64,000 nucleotides of DNA. Source: Aphanomyces cochlioides. Its lineage: Eukaryota > Oomycota > Saprolegniomycetes > Saprolegniales > Verrucalvaceae. This document shows, piece after piece, positions 53,657 through 64,000 of this stretch. The position numbers and the translations under genes are program-made. The notes under the pieces are model-generated. The model searched no databases and was not told the DNA's origin. It saw nothing but the letters and a program-made list of their open reading frames with translations. The first letter of the stretch is position 1; every line of letters starts with the position of its first letter. The stretch is from positions 1,302,001-1,366,000 of the forward strand of contig JAHQRK010000019.1 of NCBI GenBank assembly GCA_019828595.1, read 5' to 3'.

Positions 53657-55459
53657 GTATTCGAAAGACAGTAGCTCAAAACTTGCAGTCTGGAGATAAG
53701 GACTACACTGGCAAGAGGCCATTGACGTTCATGGTTTATCAACGTCTTTGTCAGGAGAGTTTGTCATTACCAGACGCTGGGTTCACGCACCTGTATCTTA
53801 TTCTATCTTGGAATTTAATGTGTAGGTCGAAATCAACAGAAACAATCACGTAAATCAATGTAAGAATAATTTTATTGACATCCCGTAGGTTTGATCATAT
53901 ATCCCCTGAAAATGATGTCATTGGGTTCACTTTTCACAAAACTAAAACAGCCCAAGAAGGTCACCTTTACTTCGTTCATTCATTTACAGAGAGATAGGAA
54001 CAAAAAAACAAGGATCCAAAGCATTGTTTTGCCAACCCAATCAACCCTTCTGTTTGTCTGTTCTTAGCTTTTGCGATATACTTAGCATGCAATCGAGAAG
54101 TTGGTTCAAAAGATTTATTTCCTGGTTCAAAACAGAAAGTACGTGAAACGATAACAATAATGTATTATACTTAGTTAGGATCGTTTTGGTAAAAGCCTAG
54201 GTCGTCTCTTGGCTGCTATACAAGTCGATGGTCGAGAGGATGGAGCTGACTTGAATGGTGGCCACAAATTGAAAGTTAAGAATGAGCTGGGTACCCATTC
54301 GATACGTAAAGGAGCCGCAACATTTGTGTCTTCTGGTAGCACAGGAGGGCCGTCGATTGTCAGCGTGTGTTTGCGCTGCGGCTGGTCGTTAGGAAATGTA
54401 ATGGAGCGGTATTTCCGCTACGAGGCAGCTGGCGATCAATACACGGGACGTGTAGTCGCTGGCTTGCCAATAAATAGTGCAAATCTGGCGATATTACCAC
54501 CACATTTTGAAAATGGAGATGATACTACGGTACTGAATATTCTGAAGCTAATGTTTCCCATTGTCTACCAACACAGTCATCTTCATGGCGTGCTGCATCT
54601 ATTGTTGGCTAGTTTGCTCTTTCATTTTGATTTCCTTGTCGATTTACTGCCTTCAAATCACCCATTGTTTTCCACCACACTGTTTGTTGACCCAACAGTC
54701 AGATCACAACTCAACAGAAATATTGTTTCAGGTCTAGAGTCGTCAAAAATGTACCCTACAGGCGTTCCACCTCACGTGGAATTGCTAAAGCAAATCGCCA
54801 AAAATGGCAACGCCATTCTTGCCTTACCAAGCGTAATTTTTGACAGCATCATGAAGTTGATGGACGAAAATGGAGTCGCATCGGGCCATATCACACGACA
54901 CTATTTCGAGTCGACCTTGCAGCAAACAGTTGCTAAAGCCATTGAAGACACACTTGGTTCTTCATGTCGAAATGATCCTACTTCAGCCGAAGACGCTGCA
55001 TCAGAATCTATAAATTGCCCCATATATCATTGGCGTGGTGGAATCCATAAGTTACCTGAGTCATTCTCATTTCCTAGTGTCGATGTTGCATCCGCTTGGA
55101 CGCTCTGGTGGTATGGCAACCCTGCAAGAAAATACCCACCATTTTGCAAAATAAAGACAATTGATATTGCAGCCAAGAACGAGCGAAAGGCTTTCTATGA
55201 GTGGAAATTCCTCATGGACAAGATGTCTGCATTCTATAAACTTACGACAGGAAAAGATCTGAGCTGTGTGTCTAATCCATTCGCTGCTGCAGAGTCCTTT
55301 GCTGTGGCGAAGCGTATGTTGGAGCCTTTGAAACAATTGACGTCCAGAAAGAGAAAACGCCGAGACGAGTAACTGCGTGTGGCGACGGCCGTTCGCTTGG
55401 TTCGCCAACTGAAGCTCAACAGAGAAGACAGCAGCGACAATTCCTATAGGTTTTCCTAA

Positions 55460-55710
55460 TTGTTGTTGAATACATTGGTTGATTCATGTGATTTGGTCTT
55501 ACCCACAGTGCGAGCCCACCAGAGCTGCATGGAGTCGATCGCCTTCAGGACAGGAACGCTGGGAGAGACAACAAGCACGAGGAGGCTGACGACGACGGTG
55601 GCCAACACAGTCTTGAAGGGATAGCCTTGTGTGACGGTCTATTTCCGCCCTCTTGGCCACACACAAGCACAACAAGGAGTCTTCTCTTGTCCGTCGCACT
55701 CAACATCTCG
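55460..55710 (-). CDS. Possible small membrane protein
   Basis: Minus strand: MLSATDKRRLLVVLV from about 55708, a likely 35-nt intron, then FKTVLATVVVSLLVLVVSPS with VPVLKAIDSMQLWWARTV and a short tail. The hydrophobic run is a convincing membrane helix. The splice join is inferred from phase only, and the family is unknown. It sits between the Crypton and element C and could be a remnant. Confidence 0.3.
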
Positions 55711-55947
55711 CAATTTCCAAAGTGTGTGAAAGCGAAAAACACAATCAACCAATCATAAAATTATCAATATCTAATTGGTAGAAATGACAGCGTCGGAAAT
55801 TCATTCCTACGATTTCCAATCACAATACATCCTTTTTGTTGTGGACTCCTCTAATATAATACTATATTCCACCTGAAAAATATTGATATTCATGGGACAT
55901 CCTTCGCGCGACAAATACCTCTTAACATTAATATTCACATCTATATA

Positions 55948-57794
55948 CCGTAGTCCTTTTGGGGGATCGGACGGTTTGGGAAATCGGACAACATATGGGG
56001 AAACCTCCATATCCTTATACCTCTCTACATGTATATTGGTCAAAATATACAAATAAAGAGAATTTAGAAAATTGTGAAAAATCATTCCGAGGCCCGCCTG
56101 AGCCAAGCACACACTCCATTCATTCTTGAAATGGATGAAAACAGTCCAAAGAGAAGGGGAAGACCAAACCGCAAGGGAATTGGACGACGACAGAACAAGC
56201 TCAAGAATCAAGCCACGACTTTCCGCGAAGGGTTGGCCGTCGTCAACTACTTTGCCGCGACTCAGAGCATGACGATGACTCGTCAAACGTTTTACCCCGA
56301 GCTCAACGACGTGACTTGGGAGTCGAAACGTAAACTCATTTATGACTGGAAGAAGAAACTATTTGTCCTGGAGCAACACGGAATGCACGAACACCTTGCC
56401 GACAAGATGCGACCATACAAGTCTGGCGTTGGAACGACCCTCAGCCCCGCCATAGAGATCAACATAGCCAAGTGGGTGATTGATCTGCGCAACGAAGGCG
56501 TGCCGGTTTCATCCGAAATGTTGCGTTTGCACGCGCTTGAAGTTGTGAAGGAACTTGGTCTACCAAGAGAGCATTTCTTGGCGTCATGGGACTGGCAGCA
56601 GGGGTTCATGGCTCGTCATCGGTTCAGCATGAGAGCAAGGACTCTGCAAGGTCAGGATACAACTGGAGACAGCCTTGCAGCGTTGGAAATGTTTAGTCGA
56701 GAAGTGGTGGAGCGTGCGACAGAGGAGAACGTGACAACAATCTTCAATGCGGACCAAACCAGCCTCTTTTATGAATACATCCCCAAACGAACCATCAACT
56801 CTACCAACCAGAAGACAGTGTGGATGAAATGTGGAGGTGGAAGCAAATCTCGTGCTACAGCCATGTTGTTAGCGGATAACCACGGTAACAAGTTCCCACT
56901 GTTCCTGGTGTTCAAAACACAAGGCGCAACAAATGAGCGCACTCGCATCGAAAATGAACATCATCGCCATGGTTTTGGGGACCGAGTGTGGAGGGAAGTA
57001 CGAGCTTTACAAGACGAACATTTGTGCCAAATCTATGGAAACAAAACCGCCTGGTGGAACCAAGACTTGTCGATCGCTTTCTTGGAATATCACTTTGGTG
57101 GCGAAAAGTACTCGGAAGAAAGAAGAATGTTGATTTGGGATGACTTTAGCGCACACTTCACCCAGTCGGTTCAAGAGAAGGCCCACCGCCTCAACATCAT
57201 CCTTGTGAGAGTGCCACCAAGGTTTACGTGGGCATGTCAACCAGCTGATGTGGCTTGGAACAAGCCATTAAAAGATCGGATGCGATCGAAGTGGGTTGAT
57301 AATTTGCGACGACAACTTCGCGTGCATTCTACCTCGTGTGCTGAGAGAGTTCCATTCAAGTTGAACCCGCCTAGTCGTAGCATGGTGGCGACTTGGGTTG
57401 TTGAAGCATGGAATGAACTGGCGAGTGGCATCATACGCAATGGATTTAAAAAGACGAAGCTGGTGCTCCCAATTTGCACCGGAGATACTCAAGACATCTT
57501 GCCTCCTGACGTTATTGCTGACAACTTTGATGATGTAGTTGAGTCTATGGAGAGACTCAACGTTTTGACTGAATGCGCGAACGACTTCGAAGATATACTG
57601 CATTGTACTGAGTAAACTTGTCAAATGCAGTGGTGATGATACCTCTCAGGATTTAAATTTCTGTATAAATTAATATTTCCTCTATAAACACATAGAAATG
57701 AAATATACTAAAATTTGTATGTTGTTTCCCAATCCGGAAAAAAAACACCCTTTTCCGGCCGACATGACTGTCCGATCCCCCAAAAGGACTACGG
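55948..57794 (+). mobile_element. Pogo-like element C, apparently complete
   Basis: 1847 bp with a perfect inverted repeat starting CCGTAGTCCTTTTGGGGGAT at both ends (about 25 bp) and TA duplicates at 55946-55947 and 57795-57796. It encodes an uninterrupted transposase. Identical ends and an open gene suggest recent insertion and possible activity. Confidence 0.9.
56131..57615 (+). CDS. Intact pogo-like DDD transposase
   Basis: 494 residues from ATG at 56131 (the frame extends to a GTG at 56074, rejected) to TAA at 57613-57615, no intron. It starts with a basic, AT-hook-like SPKRRGRPNRKGIGRRQN, then a DNA-binding region with HTH character (INIAKWVIDLRNEGVPVSSE; FLASWDWQQGFMARHRFSMR). Catalytic blocks: TTIFNADQTSLFYEYIPKRT, MLIWDDFSAHFTQSVQEKAH, and FTWACQPADVAWNKPLKDRM, supplying three Asp. 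This resembles the large DDE_1 family seen in oomycete genomes. It would catalyse cut-and-paste transposition into TA. Confidence 0.9.
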   Translation: MDENSPKRRGRPNRKGIGRRQNKLKNQATTFREGLAVVNYFAATQSMTMTRQTFYPELNDVTWESKRKLIYDWKKKLFVLEQHGMHEHLADKMRPYKSGVGTTLSPAIEINIAKWVIDLRNEGVPVSSEMLRLHALEVVKELGLPREHFLASWDWQQGFMARHRFSMRARTLQGQDTTGDSLAALEMFSREVVERATEENVTTIFNADQTSLFYEYIPKRTINSTNQKTVWMKCGGGSKSRATAMLLADNHGNKFPLFLVFKTQGATNERTRIENEHHRHGFGDRVWREVRALQDEHLCQIYGNKTAWWNQDLSIAFLEYHFGGEKYSEERRMLIWDDFSAHFTQSVQEKAHRLNIILVRVPPRFTWACQPADVAWNKPLKDRMRSKWVDNLRRQLRVHSTSCAERVPFKLNPPSRSMVATWVVEAWNELASGIIRNGFKKTKLVLPICTGDTQDILPPDVIADNFDDVVESMERLNVLTECANDFEDILHCTE

Positions 57795-57824
57795 TACGCA
57801 TAAAGTATTAATTTATAGAGGGGT

Positions 57825-59066
57825 TTGGCGTATCAACTTGACAGGTTCGCGCGCCACACCTCAATCGTCAAGAAATCGCCATTTACATGTCTTCACGATG
57901 AAGAGGAGCAGTTGGCACGATGGGTGCTGAGTATGCGGAAGGATGGCATACTGGTGACGTACAACATGCTACGAATCATGGCGCTTGATACCGCGGCAGA
58001 GCTTGGCTTGACGGAAGACGAGTTCAAGGCAGGGTGGCACTGGATCCGTGATTTCAAGAAGCGCCATGGCCTGAGCCTACGTGCAAAGACTCGAGTTGGT
58101 CAAGACTCGAACGTCGATGGCGCTGAGACGTTGGCGGCCTTCTCAGAGCGCGTCTTGAACGTTGCCAGGGAGAACAATATTGATGTGATCTACAATGCCG
58201 ATCAGACAGCAGTGAACTACGAATACTTACCCTCGAAGACTTTGAATCCAACGAGTGACAAGACTGTGTGGGTCAAGTGCGGCGGGAAGACGAAAGAGCG
58301 TGCCACGGCCATGCTCTTGGCAGACTCAGGTGGTGAAAAGCATCCGCTTTTTCTTGTCCTCAAGACTACCAAGTCAAAAATCAAGGATGTTGTTCAAGAG
58401 AATCTTACCTCACGCCATGGATTTGGTCGTCATGTTTGAAGCGAAGTCGAACCGCTTCAAGAGTCATTTGACTGCCAAATCTATAGCAACCCTACGGCGT
58501 GGTGGAACTCCAAAATGTCGCTGGCCTTCTTGAAGTACCATTTTGAAGCGAGAGAAGATCGAGACACCAAGAAGATTTTGCTTTTGTGGGACGACTTCAG
58601 CGCACACTTCACGGACGAGGTTATATCCTCTGCAAATTCTATCATTGTCATGCTTGAGCGAATCCCACCCAAGTTTACCTGGTGTTGTCAACCTGCCGAC
58701 GTCGCCTGGATACGGCCACTGAAGGCCTCATTGAGAGAGAAATGGCTTGTCGAAATTCGCCGCCAACTTCGAAATTCCAAGGCGATAAATTCAACGCTCA
58801 AGCTTCGTGGTCCGTCGAGAACTACAATGCTGTCGTGGATCACTGGTGCGTGGAAGGACCTACCTGAGAGCGTTATTCTCAATGGGTTTCGAAAATGCCA
58901 GTTGCTTGGGGGTGTCGTCGAAGAGAGCGAGCTGACTCGAGGCTCGTTAGAAGCCAGTGTTCTTGACGACTTGATGACGAACATGGCGATTGAGGACACC
59001 GTTGATCCAGACGAAGATTTTGATCTTTCTGATGGAACAAACCCACCTGGAACATTTATATTGTAG
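57825..59066 (+). pseudogene. Related transposase D, 5'-truncated with a nonsense codon
   Basis: Diverged paralogue of transposase C: LARWVLSMRKDGILVTYNML, FKAGWHWIRDFKKRHGLSLR, DVIYNADQTAVNYEYLPSKT, ILLLWDDFSAHFTDEVISSA, FTWCCQPADVAWIRPLKASL. The whole stretch is in one frame, broken by a single TGA at 58437-58439 where C has Trp (RVWREV versus RHV-stop-SEV), so TGG to TGA is likely. The N-terminal DNA-binding part is missing; the frame begins only 30 bp beyond element C's right end. No own terminal repeat was found. Confidence 0.85.
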
Positions 59067-60250
59067 ATAATTATATATTGGATATTGTATGTACTAATTT
59101 TTGATAAATATATTGCATCTTACTATATACTGTAAAATATAATACACTTTATTTTCACATACTTGTTTCATTTTTGAGTGCCAAAGTATATCTTCAAATT
59201 TGTATGTCTGAAACTAAAAACGCAGTCCGGATAACTGGTCGCACGGATATCTGCCCCGTTACTTTACCAACCGAAGTTGTAAATCTCAAATTTCTAGAAT
59301 TCTGATTGGCTGTTTCTCTTTTTTTACACTGTACCATCCACAAAAATCCCTGGTACACTTGCTGCAGATCCATGATCGATTTGCAAAAAGGTTGCAGTGA
59401 GGTTGCATCATTCGAAGCGTTTTGCAACCCTGCTGTAAACTCAAACTAAGGGGCAGTCTTAACGGGAGCATGACCCTGGGATCACGAGACAGTTTGTTAC
59501 ATGATCCAGTGGGGGGTTTCAAAGTTGTTCATAACTGGGTCATGACCTTTCGTATTAGTCTCGTGTTTACGAAGAGTCACTAGAAAACCCGTCACACCAC
59601 AATGCAAGCCATACTTGACGATGGCTCCACAGAGAACGCGTCGCTCGTCAGCAGAAAATGGACAGCAACACAGAAGCCTAACAGTAAACGCGTCATCGCT
59701 CCTCCTACATCCGACGACTATTCTCACTGGACAGTTGATCAGTTAAAATTGGATAGTAATCCATGTAGAGAACGATGTCAATGTAACGAGTCTTGTATTG
59801 TTGATTTGTTTATACATCCTACACTAGACCCGATACAATCGCATTTGGGGTTTGACGATATGGACAATGGCCACGGTCGACCTTGGGCATTGAGCTTTAG
59901 GAATCACACGCTCAAGTCTCCAAGTCAATAACTTATATTTTAAGCCAATCAAACTAGGGTTGTACACAGGGTTGCACAAATGACAGGTACGAAGACTGTC
60001 CAGAACAATATACACTGCACGGTACTTGGTGCAATCGTGCATCACTTGTCCGTGCAATCGCGTGTCAAACGACCATGGCTAGAAGGAGCATCCTTTCCAC
60101 TCTGAATAGTCAACTGCGCCACCACTTGCGATGGAAAGACAACGACGTTGACTCGTCGTGACGTGGAGTCAGCAAGAGACCAGAGGTGCCATGTTGCTGG
60201 AAAGTGGACTTTCGAGACCAGATTGCGTTACTGCTATCAACGCAGCGGTG
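59067..60250. other. Mostly non-coding; one weak ORF
   Basis: AT-rich after transposase D. A plus frame at 59602-59931 (VIAPPTSDDYSHWTVDQLKL; RCQCNESCIVDLFIHPT) is the only long one and matches nothing known. A GTCCGGAT near-copy of the palindrome lies at about 59226. Confidence 0.25.
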
Positions 60251-60253
60251 ACT

Positions 60254-60396
60254 CATGTCATCGGCGCCATCTATTGTGATGGAAACCAAGTCGTCCAAGG
60301 TCAAAGACGCCAGCGCGCAACTCATGCAAGAGATGGGAGCACGTGTATCTCGCCCCATCAACGACAATGCAAACTCCTCGCTGCCTCGTCGTTAAA
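60254..60396 (+). CDS. Possible 46-residue protein
   Basis: ATG after an upstream in-frame TGA opens MSSAPSIVMETKSSKVKDAS, then AQLMQEMGARVSRPINDNAN and a short basic end with TAA. The composition is natural and helical but too short to judge. No family is recognised. Confidence 0.3.
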
Positions 60397-61160
60397 CACA
60401 GCGATCTCAACCACCCGACGAGTCATTGACGCAGGATAAGGTTTAGCAAGCATTATCTTCGCATAGACTGGCATGGAATGGATAAGAAGGCAGTGGACGG
60501 GGAAGAAGAAGGCAGATCGATCGACGGTCTGGTCGGACATTACCCAACGAACGAGTCGGTAATCTTTGAGCCACCAAGTGAAGGAAGTGCCTTTTCCCTT
60601 TAGAGTACTGTACGCTCGCGTTCATGTACATTGGTCGTATCTTGAGGACGCTTTCGATGGCGCTGGTCAATGAATGGCACGCTTTTTCACGGTGGCGATT
60701 GTCAAGCACATCTTGCGACTGCTTCGAGTCGTCGATCGTTGTTCTCTTCTGTTCTCTATCTCTCACTCACCGAGTCCAGTTGGAATAAACAAAAGCTCCT
60801 TACCTGTCATGGATCCATCAGCTTGTCGCGGTGTATGCACGCGTTGAAGCTGCATCGCCTCACCAATTTGATGTCCAAGTACAGTACTTACTGAGGGAGA
60901 GAGAGTCAAGTACTCCAGAGGATTTGGCATTGACTTCCCGAGCCAAGACGGAACGCCATCCTCTCGAACATACAACCAACTCGTCCACATGATGCAGTGC
61001 TCAAGCGTGGAGCAGCAAGTTCACGTTGGTTTTTCACAATTCGATACAGAGAATCTATGGACCTCGCACAGGATTTCCAGTATTCCACTCCCCCGAACGC
61101 TTTGACACAAAGGCACACGGAGAAAGAGCTACAAGCACGCAGCACAGAGCGCCATGGCAC
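60397..61160 (-). other. Unresolved minus-strand coding remnants
   Basis: Several minus frames look coding in turn: GTSFTWWLKDYRLVRWVMSD with QTVDRSAFFFPVHCLLIHSM (about 60600-60430), NRHREKACHSLTSAIESVLK (about 60700), and GGVEYWKSCARSIDSLYRIV (about 61100). They are in different phases, and no splice set joins them. This may be a decayed gene or one with several introns. A minus-strand start near 61160 is plausible. Confidence 0.3.
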
Positions 61161-61321
61161 TTCAGGAACTCCACGAGTGTTTCTCCATGCATGAAATTAT
61201 AAAATCGAACAAAGAAAATGAATTAATTTTGATTGACTTTAATTTCTTTTGATTTTTGTGATTGGGTACAATTTTTTCACCAGTTTCCTGTACGTTATTG
61301 TAGAAGGGGAGTGAGCTCACG

Positions 61322-62555
61322 ATGCCATCTGGGCATCTCGACAGCGTGACGATGGAGACCCGCTCCAAGTACGCCTTCTTCAGCTTGGCGGCAGGCGCAG
61401 TGGCCATTGCTTCAGCGTATGAGAAGGCGGCGTTCGCTCCGGAAGTCATGTTGCACCATCTTTCCTCGTCCAGGTGGAGCGTCCTTGTGCTTGTCAATCT
61501 TTACTTGCTCCTGCTCGTTCGTCTCTTCCAAATTATCGTCGCCTCGTCATTTCAGCCATTAGCCCCTGCGGAGATCAAGCATATCCGCGAATCGGCATTC
61601 CATTTTGTCCTCCTGCGGTGTATTCTTTTGTCAAACACTGTCAACCTGGCATGGGACATCAAGCTCTTGAAACTCACCGTGTGGATCTCGATGCTCACTC
61701 TTCTCCAATCACTCTTGACCACGCTGCGTTCTAGGCTCGATCACGTACCTCTTTATCTCAATTGAACACGTCTTAACTCTTGTCTAGATGGGACACACGT
61801 CGGTAGCTGCTTTTCAATCCTTTCTTGGTGGACTTTTACTCGGTATTGGACTTCTATCTTCCGCATCATATTACGTACTCGACTTTGCCAAGTTGGTTTC
61901 CTTTGTCTCCTTGTCTGAGTGCGCATTGCTCTTGCTCGATTGGATCCAGCTCGCTCTACAGCTATATCTTGAGGCAGAGGACGTGGATTCAGATGGAATT
62001 GACGACTTGGCCGTTGAATCCAAGACGTCTTTCGGTGCCCAAGCTCAAATCTTGCTGGAAGTGCTGTGCCTCGCCACGAAAGCCATTCAATTCATCGTGG
62101 TCCGTACGCGTGAAGAGATTCCACGCCTCTCCTTCGTGGACTTTGCTGTCGTAATGCATGCTCGTCAAACATGTACTAGCGTCACGAGGCAATACCACGC
62201 GTGGCGTCATTACCAGCTCGTCCGTGACGCTTTAAACCACACGTATAAGCTCTTCTCTTGCTCTTTTTGCTGACTCTGATGTAGATTCGTCACCGTTCGA
62301 GACTTGCCAGATCGCTGTGTGGTTTGTCTGCACAATTTAGACATCGCCAAGAAACTCCCATGCGGCCATGCGTTCCATCGACGGTGTCTGCGGCAATGCC
62401 TGCAGGAAACCAGCAAATCTTCGCAAGATGAGCAAAATGGCACTGCGAAATGTGCCGTTTGTCGTCAAGAAATCGTTCTGAAGGCTTGGACAGCCAAGGA
62501 AGAGAGCCAAGACGAGCAGTGTTTGCTGTGGCCGCTGTGTCCTCGCGGGTTATAG
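61322..62555 (+). CDS. Multi-pass membrane RING E3 ligase (HRD1/gp78-like)
   Basis: Exons 61322-61744, 61788-62242 and 62285-62555 (introns 43 and 42 nt) give 382 residues. About five hydrophobic segments come first (YAFFSLAAGAVAIASAYE; LVLVNLYLLLLVRLFQIIVA; LGGLLLGIGLLSSASYYVLD; LSECALLLLDWIQLALQLYL). A C-terminal RING-H2 follows: RCVVCLHNLDIAKKLPCGHA, FHRRCLRQCL, then KCAVCRQEIV. This layout matches ER ubiquitin ligases of the HRD1/gp78 type, which act in ER-associated degradation. A CUE domain or VIM is not seen. Assignment to the group is by architecture, so the exact orthologue is open. Confidence 0.75.
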
Positions 62556-62603
62556 CACTCCATGGTTGCTTGTTAGGTTATTCAGGATAAACTCTATTTT
62601 ATG

Positions 62604-64000
62604 CTACACTTCTTTGCCATAGTCGGATGAATCCAAAAGCGGAGGCGCTCCTCGTCGAAAGTACCCCGAATAGACAGCCATGACGAAGACAGAGCCAAAG
62701 ACAAACGAGCAGACGGCAAAGGGATTGTCGCCCCAAGAGACGTACGACACGTCGCTGTAGCCAACCGAAGCCATAGCTTCAAACGGCCGATGGACCAATG
62801 CATCCGAGTCGGCGACGGTGTAAATCTCCTTCATAAACTTGACCACATTGGCTTCGATCACCGTGCCCTTGTCAAAACAACTAGGGCAGTCCTAAAGATG
62901 GCCGCGCATTCGTGAGAACGGAGCTGCAAATTGAGGCGAAAGCTTACCTTGGCTGGTGGAAAGCGGTCGTGGTTTGTCCTGGCATTGACGGAATTGTGCA
63001 TGTGATAGAGCCACAAGACCAACGCAGAGTGGGAATCCGACGTTTTTCCAATGGCAGCGAGCGTCGAGTCCGGGTTGGCTTGAGTGAAATGGACGACGCA
63101 AATCTCACAGCCAAAGAAATTTTGCACAAAGTCGCGGATGGTAAACGCGACCAAGACGTTGTTTTCGGAGCTTTTGCCGCCGGTGGATGGAGACGTGACG
63201 GTGAGACTGTGGAAGAGCTGCCAAATGCCGCAAGTATACGTCGTGCAGAGATCCCATTGCTTCCTTGAAAAGAGATCCTTGGGATAAGTTTGGCCAATCG
63301 AATCAGTCTTCCACGTCGCAATAAGCGTCTTCCACTCGGGCATCGTCCAACTCGACTGGCTCTGGAAGCGATACAGCAATGTCGCGAGGACATCTCGGTT
63401 GGCTTGAAGAGGAAATCGACTTGAAAGGACCTGGAGCCATTTTTCTGCAGTCGCATATCGATGCGATTCCAATTTATTGGAGCCAAGAAACATCCCAGTC
63501 TCTAGAGACAATGCTAGGGCATGGCCAGCGTCACGAAAACGAGCGACGCGGATGTCGCCAGTATTTTCAAGTGATTTGGGCTAAGTCAGCGTTTTAATGC
63601 AGATCTGATGGAAGAAGAATACCGCAAGTGTCGTCTCAGCGTGGGCGCGCAAGTTCTTGATCTTCTCCTTGTCGTCGATGTCATTGATATCGACTCCAGA
63701 TGTTAGATTGTGCTCATCCAGCGTGGCTTCGACCCACTTGACAACACTTTTGAACGTTTTGACCCTTCCAGAAGGCGGCATGGTGACTACAAACTTGTCG
63801 CCATGGAAAAGTTTCATCGTGGGATAACCCATGATCTCATGCTCGCTACATAGAGCGTCCTGAGTCGAGCAATCGACAGCACCAGTTCGAACAAGAGGTG
63901 AATTTGCATAGTACCCTGAGATAGTCTCATAGTGTGGCGCAAAATGCTGGCAATGCGGACACCATGGAGCATAAAAGTCAAGAATCCAGACGTTGTCCCT
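62604..64000 (-). CDS. Quiescin-type sulfhydryl oxidase (QSOX-like), 5' end outside window
   Basis: Minus-strand gene running off the window end. Thioredoxin domain: VWILDFYAPWCPHCQHFAPH with the CPHC redox site, then EHEIMGYPTMKLFHGDKFVV. After introns of about 43 nt comes an Erv/ALR domain: TCGIWQLFHSLTVT, AFTIRDFVQNFFGCEICVVH (CEIC, flavin-proximal pair), LYHMHNSVNARTNHDRF, and a last CPSC pair across the 62885-62940 intron. The C-terminus has a membrane helix (NPFAVCSFVFGSVFVMAVYS) and a short charged tail. QSOX enzymes make disulfides in secretory proteins and pass electrons to oxygen. Stop at 62604-62606. Confidence 0.88.

Larger units (their letters stand above)
51692..55372 (+). pseudogene. 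Crypton-type tyrosine recombinase, split by a nested element
   Basis: The N-terminal core-binding part starts at ATG 51692: STRQGYTSGINQVVKWAKLV, a short intron (51838-51870), then FIVWAVGQKSVQVGTLNSYR. After a one-base shift near 51990 it continues IDLPEEYGEDMKTIFSG. The pogo-like element B interrupts at 52082. The gene resumes: YTGKRPLTFMVYQRLCQESL, FTHLYLILSWNLMCRSKSTE (first catalytic Arg region), FDHISPENDVIGFTFHKTKT. The catalytic core NELGTHSIRKGAATFVSSGS (HxxR) and LGNVMERYFRYEAAGDQY (Tyr) follow. The 3' exon runs to TAA at 55370-55372 with a basic end. Cryptons use a tyrosine recombinase rather than a DDE enzyme. This copy is inactive. Confidence 0.85.

Noticed and set aside
56074..56130. 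Extended transposase C start at 56074
   Set aside because: The codon is GTG; eukaryotic start assigned to ATG 56131.

Overview
The window is eukaryotic nuclear DNA. It most likely comes from an oomycete of the Saprolegniales (Aphanomyces/Achlya/Saprolegnia type). This is inferred from gene structure and gene content, not from a database search. Genes are densely packed on both strands and interrupted by very short GT-AG introns, mostly 39-50 nt. Their products include oomycete-typical families: START plus FYVE-like zinc finger, DUF4419, PH-FYVE-PI4-kinase, and a WD40/AT-hook protein with a stramenopile-like PGMN..GG module. No bacterial operon logic, tRNA, rRNA or CRISPR array was recognised.

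Layout. 1-16.8 kb is a gene-dense housekeeping block: a partial C2-domain coiled-coil gene, weak coding remnants, a small secreted protein, an Sfi1-like centrin-binding protein, mitoribosomal protein mS33, ribulose-phosphate 3-epimerase next to a sugar isomerase-like TIM barrel, two small nuclear-type proteins, and NOL6/Utp22. 16.8-18.6 kb holds a DUF4419 gene. 18.6-33.2 kb is rich in transposons: a broken mariner, a broken pogo-like element, a Harbinger-like element with a mariner-type MITE inside it, an 8-bp-TSD MITE, and a MULE with a hAT relic inside it. These are interleaved with a TFIIIC-like WD40/AT-hook gene and a START-FYVE gene. 33.3-50.9 kb is again genic: a Lys/Ala/Pro-rich nuclear protein, a SPRY-like gene, PH-FYVE-PI4K, PP5 phosphatase, an LRR/F-box-type gene, half of an SLC35 transporter, a small secreted cationic protein, and a RING-H2 protein. 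51.4-59.1 kb is a second transposon cluster: a Crypton tyrosine-recombinase gene split by a pogo-like element, then an apparently intact pogo-like element beside a decayed relative. 61.3-64 kb holds a membrane RING E3 ligase and a QSOX-type sulfhydryl oxidase cut by the window end.

Functional links. RPE and the sugar-isomerase-like gene are adjacent and co-oriented, which fits pentose/sugar metabolism. NOL6, mS33 and the basic nucleolar-type protein serve ribosome production. The membrane RING ligase and the QSOX gene, both plausibly secretory-pathway proteins, are convergent neighbours. An 8-bp palindrome, ATCCGGAT, recurs just upstream of several of these housekeeping genes and is the best candidate here for an undescribed regulatory element.

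Several otherwise good genes and transposases are broken by one-base shifts, several of them in short A runs. Either these loci are decaying or the assembly has residual indel errors. All exon joins were made by eye from frame, phase and GT-AG signals.
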